Shown here piece after piece: positions 1 to 7,280 of a DNA stretch of 14,680 nucleotides. The notes beneath the pieces were generated by a model. The model was not told where the DNA came from. It did not search any database and worked only from the letters and a program-made list of their open reading frames with translations. Every line of letters begins with the position of its first letter. Position 1 is the stretch's first letter. The position numbers and the translations under genes are program-made. Origin of the DNA: Baffinella frigidus (lineage: Eukaryota > Cryptophyceae > Cryptomonadales > Baffinellaceae); the NCBI GenBank assembly GCA_026770585.1, contig MU647144.1:121969-136648 (forward strand), written 5' to 3'.

Positions 1-11
1 AGCTGGAACAC

Positions 12-38
12 CTGGCGTGCCGCGCCCTCCGTCTCCCC
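12..38 (-). CDS. Possible 27-nt microexon of the minus-strand gene
   Basis: Acceptor ctgcgcgcag and donor GTGTTC frame nine codons, GETEGAARQ, in phase 0 as exon 10 would need. The intron end before it is the copied segment 51-163. Support is thin because the piece is so short. Confidence 0.2.
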
Positions 39-50
39 CTGCGCGCAGGG

Positions 51-163
51 GAGGGGGGCGAGTTGAAATACATCGTCAAAACACGCGAGCCACCACACCC
101 ACCCACCGCACACCGTCACATCGCGCTGCCAACCCCACCGCCCCAAGAGACGCGGGGATCGAC
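51..163. repeat. Long direct repeat, copy 1 (partner 2333-2447)
   Basis: About 112 bp almost identical to 2333-2447 (gaggggggcgagttgaaata ... ccccaagagacgcggggatcg). In the - strand gene model both are intron sequence; the partner lies between exon 9 partial copies 1 and 2. Confidence 0.88.
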
Positions 164-766
164 ACGGCTTGCTGTCACTCGGTCGTAGGTGTAGGGCTCA
201 GGTATATCACGCGGAAAACGAAACACCGGAGTGTGGATTGCTGTCACTCTTGGGCGTGTAATTGGACAAATTTAACATCGATGTAACTTTGAGCTTGCTG
301 TCACCAACCCCTCCTTGCCTTCACTCACCAAACCCCTTTTCTGCGCGCCAGCTGAGCCCCGGTCGCAAAGACGTTTGGATCACTCATCGCCAGGCGTGAG
401 CCACCGTGTTGTCACTCACCAACCACTTATATGCGTTGCCGTTCAGCGCCGGTCTCGAAACAACCGCCAGGCCATTCGGCCCGTGGCATACCGGCTGTGG
501 AACCTGCCCACTTGGTGAACCACGGTTTCGGGACCCCTGGATTTAGCGGTAACGTGACCACATTTGCACCATGTAAGGCCTTGAAGTTAATTGCGCAGGG
601 TTAAGTAGACTTGTGATGAAAGATCCGTAGTCCACCGTGTGGTCACCCAGTCCACTCCGCAGCAGGCAGGCGGATGAGGATGGTTCTGAGTTATTAACTG
701 TTATGGAGTTATACACAGATGGAAAGGAGGGGAGCCGGAGGGTCCCCCTTGAGCTGTTCAATGACG
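164..766. other. No gene recognised; short repeats
   Basis: Holds several spaced copies of tgctgtcactc (near 169, 240, 293, 405) and one copy of a roughly 100-bp dispersed repeat (547-649). The small open frames here show no coding pattern. Confidence 0.5.
547..649. repeat. Dispersed repeat C, copy 1 (partner 12416-12505)
   Basis: Shares acgtgacca-atttgca, aagttaatt, tgatgaa and tagt-caccgtgtgg, in the same order and spacing, with 12416-12505 in lectin intron 7. Confidence 0.6.
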
Positions 767-768
767 GT
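748..768 (-). pseudogene. Second decayed copy of minus-strand exon 10
   Basis: Only the last codons remain (tcattgaacagctcaag, reading VIEQLK-like) and the donor is lost (GGGGAC). 178 bp from the first decayed copy. Confidence 0.45.
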
Positions 769-900
769 TTAGGGTTTAGGGTTTAGGGTTTAGGGTGTAG
801 GGTGTAAGGTTTAGGGTTTAGGGTTCAGGGCTGAGGGTTCCGGGTTCAGGGTTCAGGGTTCAGGGTTCAGGGTTCAGGGTGTGAGGTCCAGGGTTCAAGG
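767..900. repeat. TTTAGGG-type degenerate heptamer tract
   Basis: gtttaggg units grade into gttcaggg units. Interstitial, G-rich on the + strand; it separates the two decayed exon 10 copies. Confidence 0.93.
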
Positions 901-925
901 TGTGTTGAAGGATGTGGGGATGAGC

Positions 926-960
926 CTCGAGGTGTTCGATGACAGCCTAGTGCGATTGGG
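926..960 (-). pseudogene. Decayed copy of minus-strand exon 10
   Basis: Sense-strand gctgtcatcgaacacctcgag matches gctgttatcgaccagctcaag of exon 10; a stop interrupts the frame before it and the donor is GC rather than GT. 266 bp from the exon 10 end. Confidence 0.55.
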
Positions 961-1027
961 TGAGGTCCACGCAGGTCCTAGTTCTGTATCACTCGTGTTG
1001 ACACACCCCCAAGTTGCCACCCCAGGT

Positions 1028-1176
1028 TCGCGGTACAAATCCGTCAACTTTGGACCGGAAAAGAGCCCCGGCTCGCCAAATTGGTGAGCCTGGATAGGCT
1101 CAGACAGTGGTAGAACTTCTTGAGATTGAACTATCAGGACAAATTGGTGAGCCCAAATAGACTGCGACAGAGGTAG
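1028..1176. repeat. Dispersed repeat A with duplicated end
   Basis: Contains cggtacaaatccgtcaactttgg, then two successive ends of the form aaattggtgagcc..aatag..gacag.ggtag (1077-1114 and 1140-1176). The same module occurs inverted at 8927-8980 and direct at 12736-12822. Confidence 0.7.
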
Positions 1177-1191
1177 GGTTCAGGGGAGAAC

Positions 1192-1261
1192 CTTGAGCTG
1201 GTCGATAACAGCCTCGCGGGAGTGTGCGAGTTCCGTCAGATCCCGCACCGTCTCCTCGAAT
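1192..1261 (-). CDS. Minus-strand gene, exon 10: helical segment
   Basis: Acceptor tttgggtggcag; one base completes the Lys codon from exon 9, then FEETVRDLTELAHSREAVID and QLK; donor GTTCTC, phase 0. Strongly helical, possible coiled coil. Two decayed copies follow downstream in the transcript. Confidence 0.65.
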
Positions 1262-4200
1262 CTGCCACCCAAAGCACGATTTAGCTAATGTTACCGTTCC
1301 TCAACCAACGCCACATACCCCACGTCACAAATATACCCCCCACCGACCCACGTTGGTCGCCTCGAGACGCTTTCCTCTTGAGACGCCCCAATCCATCAAT
1401 AACCCAGCATGTCAACTTGAGAACAGTCAACGTTTGCAGGACCCTCTGATGCGCTGCCGGAGACACCTCCTCTCGATCCTCGGACGCTGTCGGACGTGCC
1501 AGACAACTCACCTCTAACATGGCAACGTGAGGAATTGAGGGAGGGGGGGGGCGCAGACTTGCGGAAGGAGTTGGTGGCGTGGGAGTCAACATCGGTCTCC
1601 TCGAGACGCTTCCCGGGGGTTGATATCAACCCGATACGCTCCCGTCCATCGCACAGCCAACATTGACGGGTTTGTATCGGAAGCCCAGCACGTCAACTTG
1701 AGAATAGGCGGTATCCTCACAAAAAAATGTAAATCTAACAAATAAATGTGACGTGTGTGAACGTGAGGACCCGAGTGAGGGGACACAGACTTGCGAAAGG
1801 AGTTGGTGGCGTTGGGGTCGACGTCGGTCGCCTCGTCCCACAGAAGTGAGCGTAGATAAGTGGCCGTGTCCACTTATAGCATGTCGTGGGATTTTCAGAG
1901 AGGAGTGGGGGACGGACTTGCGGAAGGAGTTGGTGGCGTAGGATTCGACGTCGGCGACTTGGACACGTCTTCCGGGGACCGAGACGGATCCTTCCATTGC
2001 TTGCTGCATCTGCCCTTTCTGCCAGGGTTTTGGGTTCAGGGTTCAGAGTTCTGGTTTCAGGGGTTCGGGTTCGGGGTTTCGGGTTTCGGGTGTGGGGGGG
2101 CGGGTTTCCAGCCACCGAAGCCACCCATGCCATCTCCCACCGTCAGGGCACGCTGCCACTCCACCGGAAAAAAACAGAGAATATGGCAAGGAAGCAGGAG
2201 GGAGGGCCGGGGGGGGGGTGGGGGCGCTGCCAGCACAACCGCCGCATCAACTAGAGTCTCAAGACTTGGATGCGCTTCTCGGGGACCGAGACGGATCCGT
2301 CCAGCGCCTGCTGCATCTGCCCTTCCTGCCAGGGGAGGGGGGCGAGTTGAAATAAATCGTCAAAACACGCGAGCCACCACACCCACTTACCGCACGCCGT
2401 CAGATCGCGTTGGCAACCCCACCGCCCCAAGAGACGCGGGGATCGTAACGGATCCGTCCATCGCCTGCTGCAGCTGCCCTTTCTGCTAGATGTCAAGTAC
2501 TTGCAGGCTATACAATCCTATGTTGACGGGCGGGATGCGCTTCCCCGGTGATTGAGACGGATCCGTCCGTGGTTTGCTGCCGCTGCCCTCGCTGCCACAC
2601 CACCGAAACAATCAGAGAACATGGGAGGGGGGCATGAGAGAAGGGCAGGGCGGTGCGGGGGTATTTTATCAAGATCGAAACGAATCCGTCCATGGTTTGC
2701 TGCTGCTGCCCTTTCTGCCACCCCATCAGAAACAATCAGGGGATATGGGACGGGGGCAGGAGGGAGGGGCAGGGCGGAGGGAGTTATCGGGGACGGACCT
2801 GGAGGAGGGCTTCCGTATGCCCGGGCGGCGTAACCCTCCCCCCTCGCCCCCCTCGCCCGCTCGCGGAGCTCTGATCCGAGCGATACGCCCAGCTCTGGTC
2901 GCCCTGCCGAGTTTCGATGCCATGTTACCTTCGATTTGAAATAACCGCATTTTCATGTCTCAGATCTGTCTCCTGGTGGGGAGTGGGGTGTAGGGGCAGA
3001 CCTGGCCGGCACTTTGCCGCAACGGCACATCGCACGCCTCTCTCGCCTGCCAACACCACCGAAAACCGTCTCAGCAAAGCACTGCAGACCAGCGCTGCAC
3101 ACCAGAACCGTATCGGGTCTGCGGACAATCCTCGCACCACCGTCGCAGAGGCTAGTGCGGTAGTGCGGCAGCCGCTCGATCAGGTTAGGGCAGGGAGGCA
3201 CGCAGCGGTACGCCCAGCGAAGGCCAACCTGGCCAGCGATTTGCCGCAAAGGCGCGCGCCTCTCGCGCCTGCCAACACCACCAAAAAGCAAATCAAAACG
3301 TCCACCTACGACTTAGCAGCGGCCGATTTTCTTTTCCCCCGGAAATCCGGAGGAAATTACGTTAGAATTCTCAGCAATGAATAAGATTCTAGAACAAATC
3401 GTTTAGATGGACTGTATCCGTGGCTTTTCGGGAGAAAACACGCGTGCCAGCTTCCCTGCCCCGCCTGATGCAGGGTAGGTGTGTTTTGGGGAGGGGGGTA
3501 GGCGGACTATTTATTCTTGCTCGGGACTGCCAATGCAACCGAGAAAGTGGGGTTTAGGGTTTAGGGTTTAAGGTTTAGGGTTTAGGGTTTAGGGTTTAGG
3601 GTTTAGGGTGTAGGGTTTAAAGTTTTGGGTTTAGGGATTAGGGATTAGGGATGAGGGATTGGGGTTAGGTAGGAGCAGACCGACGAGTAGGTAGTGTAAC
3701 GTTAGGGCTGGCTCGCCCCGTACTGCACCGCCGCATCACGTTTCCTACGGAATTCTGCACGCAACATGCCCAATTCCCCTACAAATCCGCTAAAAGATGG
3801 TTCTGCGTGTAGATTGTACAAGGCGGCCACGGTCAGGCTCGAGATCAATAGGAAAATTTTGTCAGGGCATAGTTCATTCAAGAAGGCCTCCTAATTAAAG
3901 TGAAAACGCTAATAGGGAACTGATTCAGTTATCTTTCGAGATGAGAGTGGGGAGCAGACCGACGAGTAGGTAGTGTAGAGTTGCGGCTGGCTCGGCCCCG
4001 ACTGTGATTGCCGCAGCGACCTGCTTCAGGGTTGAGGCTTCAGGGTTTAGGTTTCAGGGTTGAGGGTTGACAGTGTAGGGTTGAAACGTCAGGGGTCAGG
4101 GTTCAGGGTTCAGAGTTCATGGTTCAGGGTTTAGGGAGGATTTAGGGTTTGGGTTTAGGGTTCAAGTTTTAGGGTTTAGGGCTTAGGGTTCAGGGTTTAG

Positions 4201-7113
4201 GGAATAAAGTTTGGGGTTCGTGGTTTACTGGGAGGGCTCGAAGGACTGGCGGAGGTTGCCGGGGGGGTTGGAGAGACTTGATGTGTAGATGCCCCGCTCC
4301 ACCTCCCGCACTGCTGGGTTTCGGGTGTCAGGTTTAGGGTTTGGGATTTTGAGAGAACTCCTGTGCTGCCACCCATCGATTCGCGTGCTAGTCCGCCAGC
4401 TAGCCAGTCAGTCAGTCACTCGCTCTCTCTCGCTCTGTCTCGCACCCTCCCTCCCTCACTCACTCACTCGGTGAGTCAATACGTGCCCCAGACACTCAGT
4501 CACCAAAGAAAGGACGTCGCCGTTTTACGTGCAAGAACGTGACTGGACCAGAAACGTTGTGTACCCACCAAGACACCGGTGACAGAACCAGGAACAGGGA
4601 TAGTATCAAGAGGGATAGTATCAGGAGGGATCGCATCAGGAAAACCACAAGCCAGTCGCGACTCTCAGGGGCGTTGGGTGTGGGGTTGTTGAGCGGGGTT
4701 TCGCGGGGGCACCTAAGGCGGCGGCGTCCGCTAGGGGGGGGCGTGCATGAGGAGCGTCGAGGTGTAATGTATGACGGTGCCAGGACCGGGCAGGGATCTG
4801 GCATCAGGGAACCCACACGCCGGGGGGCGTTTAGGAGGCGATACACGAGAGCAGAAGATACTCTAGACAGTCACCTACCCAGAGTCATATATCACCAAGT
4901 TCATATACGAAGGTCATGAGGTGGGGCACCCGAGGTGTCGGCGTCGGCGGGAGGGGAGTGCATGCGGAGCGGCGGGGAGTGCTGCCGCGCCTGCGCGGGA
5001 CGCTCCGGACGCGAGTACGAATGCTGCATACGCGTTGGGATTAATCGTCATCAATGCCCCCACACAGCGGGCTACGAAGGGATTTCGGGAATAACCCACA
5101 AGTCAATGGCGGAGAGCGAGGGCACGAATGCTGCCCATGAATGAAGGTGATTGGGTACCCCAAAAAATCGCAAAATTCCGGGTGTTACACATCTCAATCC
5201 AGCACATGCCCCATGCTTTAGGGTGCGGGCTACACCATAGCGGTGTACTGTATTGTTTAGGGCGTGGGACTCAAGGCGTATGGTGTAGGGTGTTGAGATG
5301 GGCCTTCATGGAAGCAACGGAGAGATAACGCTCGGCACACGAGACGCTTGTGGGGATGGCAGGGATGGTAGGGGATGGCGGAGGGAGGGGGGATGGGGGG
5401 GGTGATTGTTGGGCGAGATACGGGTATCCAGAGAGAAGTTTTTGATCGGTTGGGGGCGAGGGGACGGTGTCTGCCTGGCGACGATTGATCCAGTGGATTT
5501 TGCCAAACCTTAAACCCTAAACCCTAAACTCTGAACCCTAACCCCTAAACCCTAAACCCCAGACACCAAACCCCAAACCCCAAACCCCAAACCCCAAACC
5601 CCAAACCCCACACCTGGAGACGGTTCATGCGGGCGACCTCGTTGTCTTTCATCTGGTATGAGACAGTCACCTGCCGAGATACCCCCCTTGCTGAGACCTT
5701 TTGAGTAAAGTGCAATGCGCGCGAGCGCGCTCTCTCTCTAACTATTTGCTAGTTGGAGCCTCTCGCTGCCCCTCGGACAAAACCGTGCAGCGTCTGTACC
5801 GGCATGAAACAGTCACCTGCAGAGAGAACCGCAGAAATTCACTTCCCCTGCAGAAAATGCCTTGAGGACCAGGTCCAGCGTGCTTCACTGAACCGCGCAG
5901 CGTGTGTGCCGCGGCGGTAACTAACCTACACCTGCAGGACCTGTGGTTTAGGGTTTGAGGGCTAGACCTTGCTCTGTCCATCAGCGTAGGTTTTTGCGGA
6001 GAAGGCCGATGCGGACGTGTTGTGCACCTGGTGTAGGGGTTTGGGGTGTAGGGGTTCAGGGTTTAGGGTTTAGGGTTTAGGGTTTAGGGTTTAGGGTTTA
6101 GGGTTCAGGGATAAGGGTTTAGGGTTTAGGGTTCAGGGTTTAGGGTTTAGGGGTTTGGTGTTTAGGGTTAAGTGGTTTAGGGCTTAGGGTTTTGGTTTTT
6201 TTTACCGTCGTGACGTGCGCGGGATGCACCACCGTCTCCGTCGGAACCTCCTGCTTGAGAGTTTCGGGTTGAGGGTTTGGAGCTTTCGGTTCAGGGTTTA
6301 GGGTTTGGGGTTTGGGGTTCAGGGTTCAGGGTCCAGGGTTCAAGTTTCAGGGTTCAGGGTTCAGGGTTCAGGTTTAGGGTGTAGGGTTCAGGGATCAACG
6401 TGTCAGCCTGATTTCCGTAACTGCTCCCACCTGCTTCGTACCACAGTCTCCTGAAGAGTTACACTTGGCCTGGTTTAATCCCGCCAGGTATTCAATATAC
6501 CTGGCGGGATGAGACGCCCTCGTTCCCTGACCGACACCTCATTCCCGGGCGTGCACCCCAGCTGCCGCGTGTCGCCCGTGGCAGCCCACGGAACACGCCA
6601 GCCTTCCCTGTGGCCTGCAACGCGAGACCGCGAGACTCTGCCCCTAATGCCACCAGCCTGGCCTGCATCTTCTCCAAGCATCCGGGGGCGGGGACTCACA
6701 TGCGGTGGCGGCGTCATGGAGGCACGGGGGATCGTGTGCAAGCTGATCGCTGGGCTGGAGAAAAGCTCCCCGGAGCTGGGCGCGAAGCTACTGTCGCGGT
6801 CCACAGAGCGCTGCCCAAACGCGCTGGCCGGCGAGGCCCTGGCTGGCGAGGCCCCAGCGACGCGGCCGCCAGCGCCCGTCCGCACCTGGGGGTCGTGTTC
6901 AGATTCCGCGACGAGCGGGTCTGTGCACCGTGGGACACGCAATCTGTGACGACGGCGAGTGCAATCGCGAGGACTCAGTCTGAAGAAATCTGAGGGCTCC
7001 GGGCGTGGTGGGCGGGGGGGGGGCACCGGGATGGGGTGGGTGAGCGGGTAGCCGTGGAACGAATGCGTGACGAGCACTGTCTCCCCGTCCCCGACATGAT
7101 TTTCGCCAGCCAT
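1192..7113 (-). CDS. Unrecognised divergent multi-exon gene (Ser/Pro/Gln-rich, C-terminal helix), incomplete
   Basis: Gene-level entry. Ten exon candidates on the - strand, listed separately, run leftwards from 7113. Each has a GT donor and an AG acceptor, and all nine junctions keep one reading frame, including the non-zero phases (exon 5 to 6 phase 1; 6 to 7 and 9 to 10 phase 2). The product would be about 370 residues so far: a low-complexity start, Ser/Pro/Gln-rich middle parts, and a charged helical end (exon 10). I know no family that fits. Several exons have decayed tandem neighbours, as in the lectin gene, and substitutions between copies of exon 9 are mostly synonymous or conservative on this strand, which argues for coding. 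Exon 1 is the least certain part. The 3' end was not found and may lie left of the window. Confidence 0.6.
1559..1620 (-). pseudogene. Exon 9 end-half copy 2
   Basis: In frame PGKRLEETDVDSHATNSFR with donor GTCTGC. 232 bp beyond the previous copy. It keeps more of the exon than copy 1, but no acceptor is evident. Confidence 0.55.
1791..1845 (-). pseudogene. Exon 9 end-half copy 1
   Basis: In frame TDVDPNATNSFR with the same donor position (GTCTGT after the AA of Lys). 127 bp beyond the exon 9 donor. The 5' half is replaced. Confidence 0.55.
1918..2018 (-). CDS. Minus-strand gene, exon 9 (only full-length copy)
   Basis: Acceptor aaaaccctggcag follows a heptamer run. 33 codons plus two bases; begins KGQMQQAMEGSVSVPGRRVQ and ends SYATNSFR. 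Donor GTCCGT after the AA of the last Lys codon, phase 2, as exon 10 requires. The start half is repeated four times upstream in the transcript and the end half twice downstream; in-frame changes among copies are mainly third-position or conservative, on this strand only. Confidence 0.62.
2025..2100. repeat. Degenerate TTCAGGG/TTTCGGG tract
   Basis: Heptamer-like G-rich run next to the exon 9 acceptor on the minus strand. Confidence 0.75.
2262..2325 (-). pseudogene. Exon 9 start-half copy 1
   Basis: Acceptor ctcccctggcag, then EGQMQQALDGSVSVPEKRIQ in frame, 3' half lost and followed by a stop. It is the best preserved partial copy. Confidence 0.6.
2333..2447. repeat. Long direct repeat, copy 2 (partner 51-163)
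   Basis: See the partner. On the minus strand it begins within exon 9 partial copy 2 and ends at the acceptor of partial copy 1, so an exon-intron-exon piece was copied about 2.3 kb away. Confidence 0.88.
2446..2482 (-). pseudogene. Exon 9 start-half copy 2
   Basis: Acceptor catctagcag, then KGQLQQAMDGSVTIP in frame; continues into the segment that is also found at 51-163. Confidence 0.55.
2545..2591 (-). pseudogene. Exon 9 start-half copy 3
   Basis: Acceptor ggtggtgtggcag, then RGQRQQTTDGSVSI, diverging afterwards. Confidence 0.55.
2665..2714 (-). pseudogene. Exon 9 start-half copy 4
   Basis: Acceptor gatggggtggcag, then KGQQQQTMDGFVSI, diverging afterwards. Confidence 0.55.
3002..3046 (-). 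CDS. Minus-strand gene, exon 8
   Basis: Acceptor cggtggtgttggcag, 15 codons AREACDVPLRQSAGQ, donor GTCTGC; phase 0 at both ends, fitting exons 7 and 9. A copy upstream in the transcript (3229-3268) is 5 nt shorter and out of frame. Confidence 0.5.
3229..3268 (-). pseudogene. Frameshifted copy of minus-strand exon 8
   Basis: Acceptor ttggtggtgttggcag and donor GTTGGC frame 40 nt that resemble exon 8 but lack 5 nt. Using it would shift the frame into exon 9. The start lies 222 bp from the exon 8 start. Confidence 0.5.
3550..3665. repeat. TTTAGGG tract
   Basis: Mostly clean gtttaggg repeats, then gattaggg variants. In minus-strand intron 7. Confidence 0.95.
3681..3741 (-). pseudogene. Copy of minus-strand exon 7
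   Basis: The donor half (ttacactacctactcgtcg then GTCTGCTCC) matches exon 7 closely, the rest with several changes and a one-base deletion that breaks the frame. The acceptor context is not preserved. Confidence 0.6.
3960..4020 (-). CDS. Minus-strand gene, exon 7
   Basis: Acceptor caaccctgaagcag, 61 nt, donor GTCTGC. One base completes the codon from exon 6, then SLRQSQSGPSQPQLYTTYSS, leaving in phase 0. The segment is Ser/Gln-rich. A copy lies 279 bp to the left. Confidence 0.62.
4021..4228 (-). repeat. Minus-strand intron 6: 208-bp intron of CCCTAAA-type heptamers
   Basis: Sense-strand reading goes from the donor GTAAACCACGAACCCC through degenerate CCCTAAA/CCCTGAA units to the acceptor caaccctgaagcag. 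On the + strand these are TTTAGGG/TTCAGGG. Almost no unique sequence is present. Confidence 0.75.
4229..4310 (-). CDS. Minus-strand gene, exon 6
   Basis: Acceptor cacccgaaacccagcag at the edge of a heptamer run; two bases, 26 codons, two bases; donor GTAAACC, which is a heptamer variant. Contains REVERGIYTSSLSNPPGNLR then QSFEPS. Phase 1 in, phase 2 out. No copy was seen. Confidence 0.65.
4390..4480. repeat. CT-rich low-complexity stretch
   Basis: Runs of gtca, ctct and ctca tetramers in minus-strand intron 5; no coding signal. Confidence 0.8.
4597..4641. repeat. 15-bp tandem repeat, three units
   Basis: gggatagtatcaaga, gggatagtatcagga, gggatcgcatcagga. Because 15 is a multiple of three it creates a hydrophobic LLILS-like repeat on the minus strand (4496-4846), which I regard as accidental. 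Confidence 0.92.
4930..5023 (-). CDS. Minus-strand gene, exon 5
   Basis: Acceptor acgcgtatgcag, 31 codons plus one base, donor GTGCCC. Starts HSYSRPERPAQARQHSPPLR and is Arg/Pro/Ser/His-rich, probably disordered. It enters in phase 0 (as exon 4 leaves) and leaves in phase 1, exactly what exon 6 needs. Confidence 0.55.
5051..5092. repeat. Dispersed repeat B, copy 1
   Basis: The motif atgc-ccacacagcgggctacgaagg-atttcg also occurs at 12357-12397 and 13002-13040 in lectin intron 7, so the two genes' introns share it. Confidence 0.6.
5505..5613. repeat. CCCTAAA/CCCCAAA tract, opposite orientation to its neighbours
   Basis: The only clearly C-rich (+ strand) tract left of 7281. It homogenises to ccccaaa and abuts the donor of minus-strand exon 4. 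Confidence 0.95.
5614..5670 (-). CDS. Minus-strand gene, exon 4 (intact copy of three)
   Basis: Acceptor tatctcggcag, 19 codons VTVSYQMKDNEVARMNRLQ, donor GTGTGG; phase 0 at both ends. The donor runs straight into a heptamer tract, which here is G-rich on the sense strand, the exception in this gene. The sequence looks charged and helical. Two decayed copies precede it in transcript order. Confidence 0.7.
5763..5816 (-). pseudogene. Decayed copy of minus-strand exon 4
   Basis: A strong acceptor (ggttctctctgcag) precedes GTGACTGTTTCATGCC, near-identical to the start of exon 4 (GTGACTGTCTCATACC). After about 16 nt the similarity fades and the expected donor is gone. The start lies 146 bp from the intact copy. 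Confidence 0.55.
5880..5931 (-). pseudogene. Second decayed copy of minus-strand exon 4
   Basis: Acceptor gtcctgcag, then GTGTAGGTTAGTTACCGCC, with a stop as second codon. The next block resembles the first decayed copy (both contain gcg-ctgc-cggtt-like sequence). 115 bp from the first decayed copy. Confidence 0.45.
5968..6027 (-). CDS. Minus-strand gene, exon 3
   Basis: Acceptor cccctacaccag, made from the heptamer tract; 20 codons VHNTSASAFSAKTYADGQSK; donor GTCTAGCCC, itself part of a heptamer run. Phase 0 at both ends. No close copy was seen. Confidence 0.65.
6028..6205 (-). repeat. Minus-strand intron 2: 178-bp intron of CCCTAAA-type heptamers
   Basis: Read on the sense (minus) strand this is GTAAAA, a short A run, then CCCTAAA/CCCTGAA units up to the acceptor cccctacaccag. 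On the + strand it is TTTAGGG. Nearly the whole intron is heptamer array. Confidence 0.75.
6206..6250 (-). CDS. Minus-strand gene, exon 2
   Basis: Acceptor ctctcaagcag, 15 codons EVPTETVVHPAHVTT, donor GTAAAA; phase 0 at both ends. The intron after it is a CCCTAAA-type tract. A weak possible copy (ggagactgtggt) lies near 6413-6456 on the same strand. Confidence 0.6.
6260..6396. repeat. TTTAGGG/TTCAGGG tract
   Basis: Degenerate heptamers in minus-strand intron 1, ending just before the exon 2 acceptor as read on the sense strand. Confidence 0.9.
6478..6510. repeat. Perfect 14-bp hairpin
   Basis: Arms atcccgccaggtat (6478-6491) and atacctggcgggat (6497-6510), loop tcaat. Lies in minus-strand intron 1. 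Not followed by a T run. Confidence 0.95.
6700..7113 (-). CDS. Minus-strand gene, tentative exon 1
   Basis: ATG at 7113 (ggaaATGGC), 138 codons open to a consensus donor GTGAGT (reading left from 6699), phase 0. Starts MAGENHVGDGETVLVTHSFH, then Pro/Arg-rich, then SSGELFSSPAISLHTIP. The middle could be a retained intron: GTGCCC after THPIP and tttgggcag before RSVDRDSSFA also join in phase 0. The same DNA is open on the + strand (6509-6949), so base composition alone may explain part of it. Confidence 0.38.
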
Positions 7114-7280
7114 TTCCTCTGTGACTGGGTGTCGTATATCAGATGAGAGGTCATGACTTTAATGACGTATATGCTGATCTAAGTGGCCGTTTTAGCATAT
7201 ATGAGAGATAAGTTGACGATCTGATATCCGGAATATACCAATCAGCCCAACACCGGTGACTCACGTCCGGCGGTGGGGAA
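7114..7280. promoter_or_regulatory. Putative shared divergent promoter (167 bp)
   Basis: This is the gap between the lectin ATG (7281) and the tentative ATG of the opposite gene (7113, reading leftwards). It is clearly more AT-rich than its surroundings. It holds an imperfect inverted repeat: cgtatatcagat at 7132-7143 and atctgatatccg at 7219-7230, with inner arms tatatgct (7168-7175) and agcatata (7194-7201). I see no convincing TATA box or named factor site. Both start codons share the context GGAAATG. Confidence 0.35.

Larger units (their letters stand above)
2147..3297 (-). repeat. Five copies of a shared intron-end module
   Basis: On the minus strand, segments ending at 2147, 2587, 2715, 3047 and 3269 approximately read (ccatattctctgattgttt)cggtggtgtggcag. 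They carry a branch-point-like ctctgat, a T-rich part and the acceptor. They precede exon 8, its copy, two exon 9 copies and one further site (near 2150) with no recognised exon. Confidence 0.65.

Noticed and set aside
767-900. A chromosome end (telomere)
   Set aside because: The tracts are short, degenerate, internal, in both orientations and flanked by exons. They are interstitial telomere-like repeats.
1860-2939. Overlapping + strand frames of 87-209 codons
   Set aside because: They cover the exon 9 copy array in the antisense direction. The copy comparison favours coding on the minus strand; in copy 3 (near 2554) the + frame has a stop.
4496-4846. Minus-strand frame of 116 codons with a membrane-like LLILSLLILSL stretch
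   Set aside because: The hydrophobic part comes from a 15-bp tandem repeat (4597-4641). No family features are seen, and it sits within an intron of the gene model.
6478-6510. Rho-independent terminator
   Set aside because: No T run follows on either strand, and the setting is a eukaryotic intron.
6509-6949. A 146-codon + strand open frame including MEARGIVCKLIAGLEKSSPE
   Set aside because: It reads plausibly, but the same DNA is open on the minus strand with a GTGAGT donor that fits the phase of later exons. GC-rich DNA opens several frames. I kept the minus reading at low confidence; this one could still be right.
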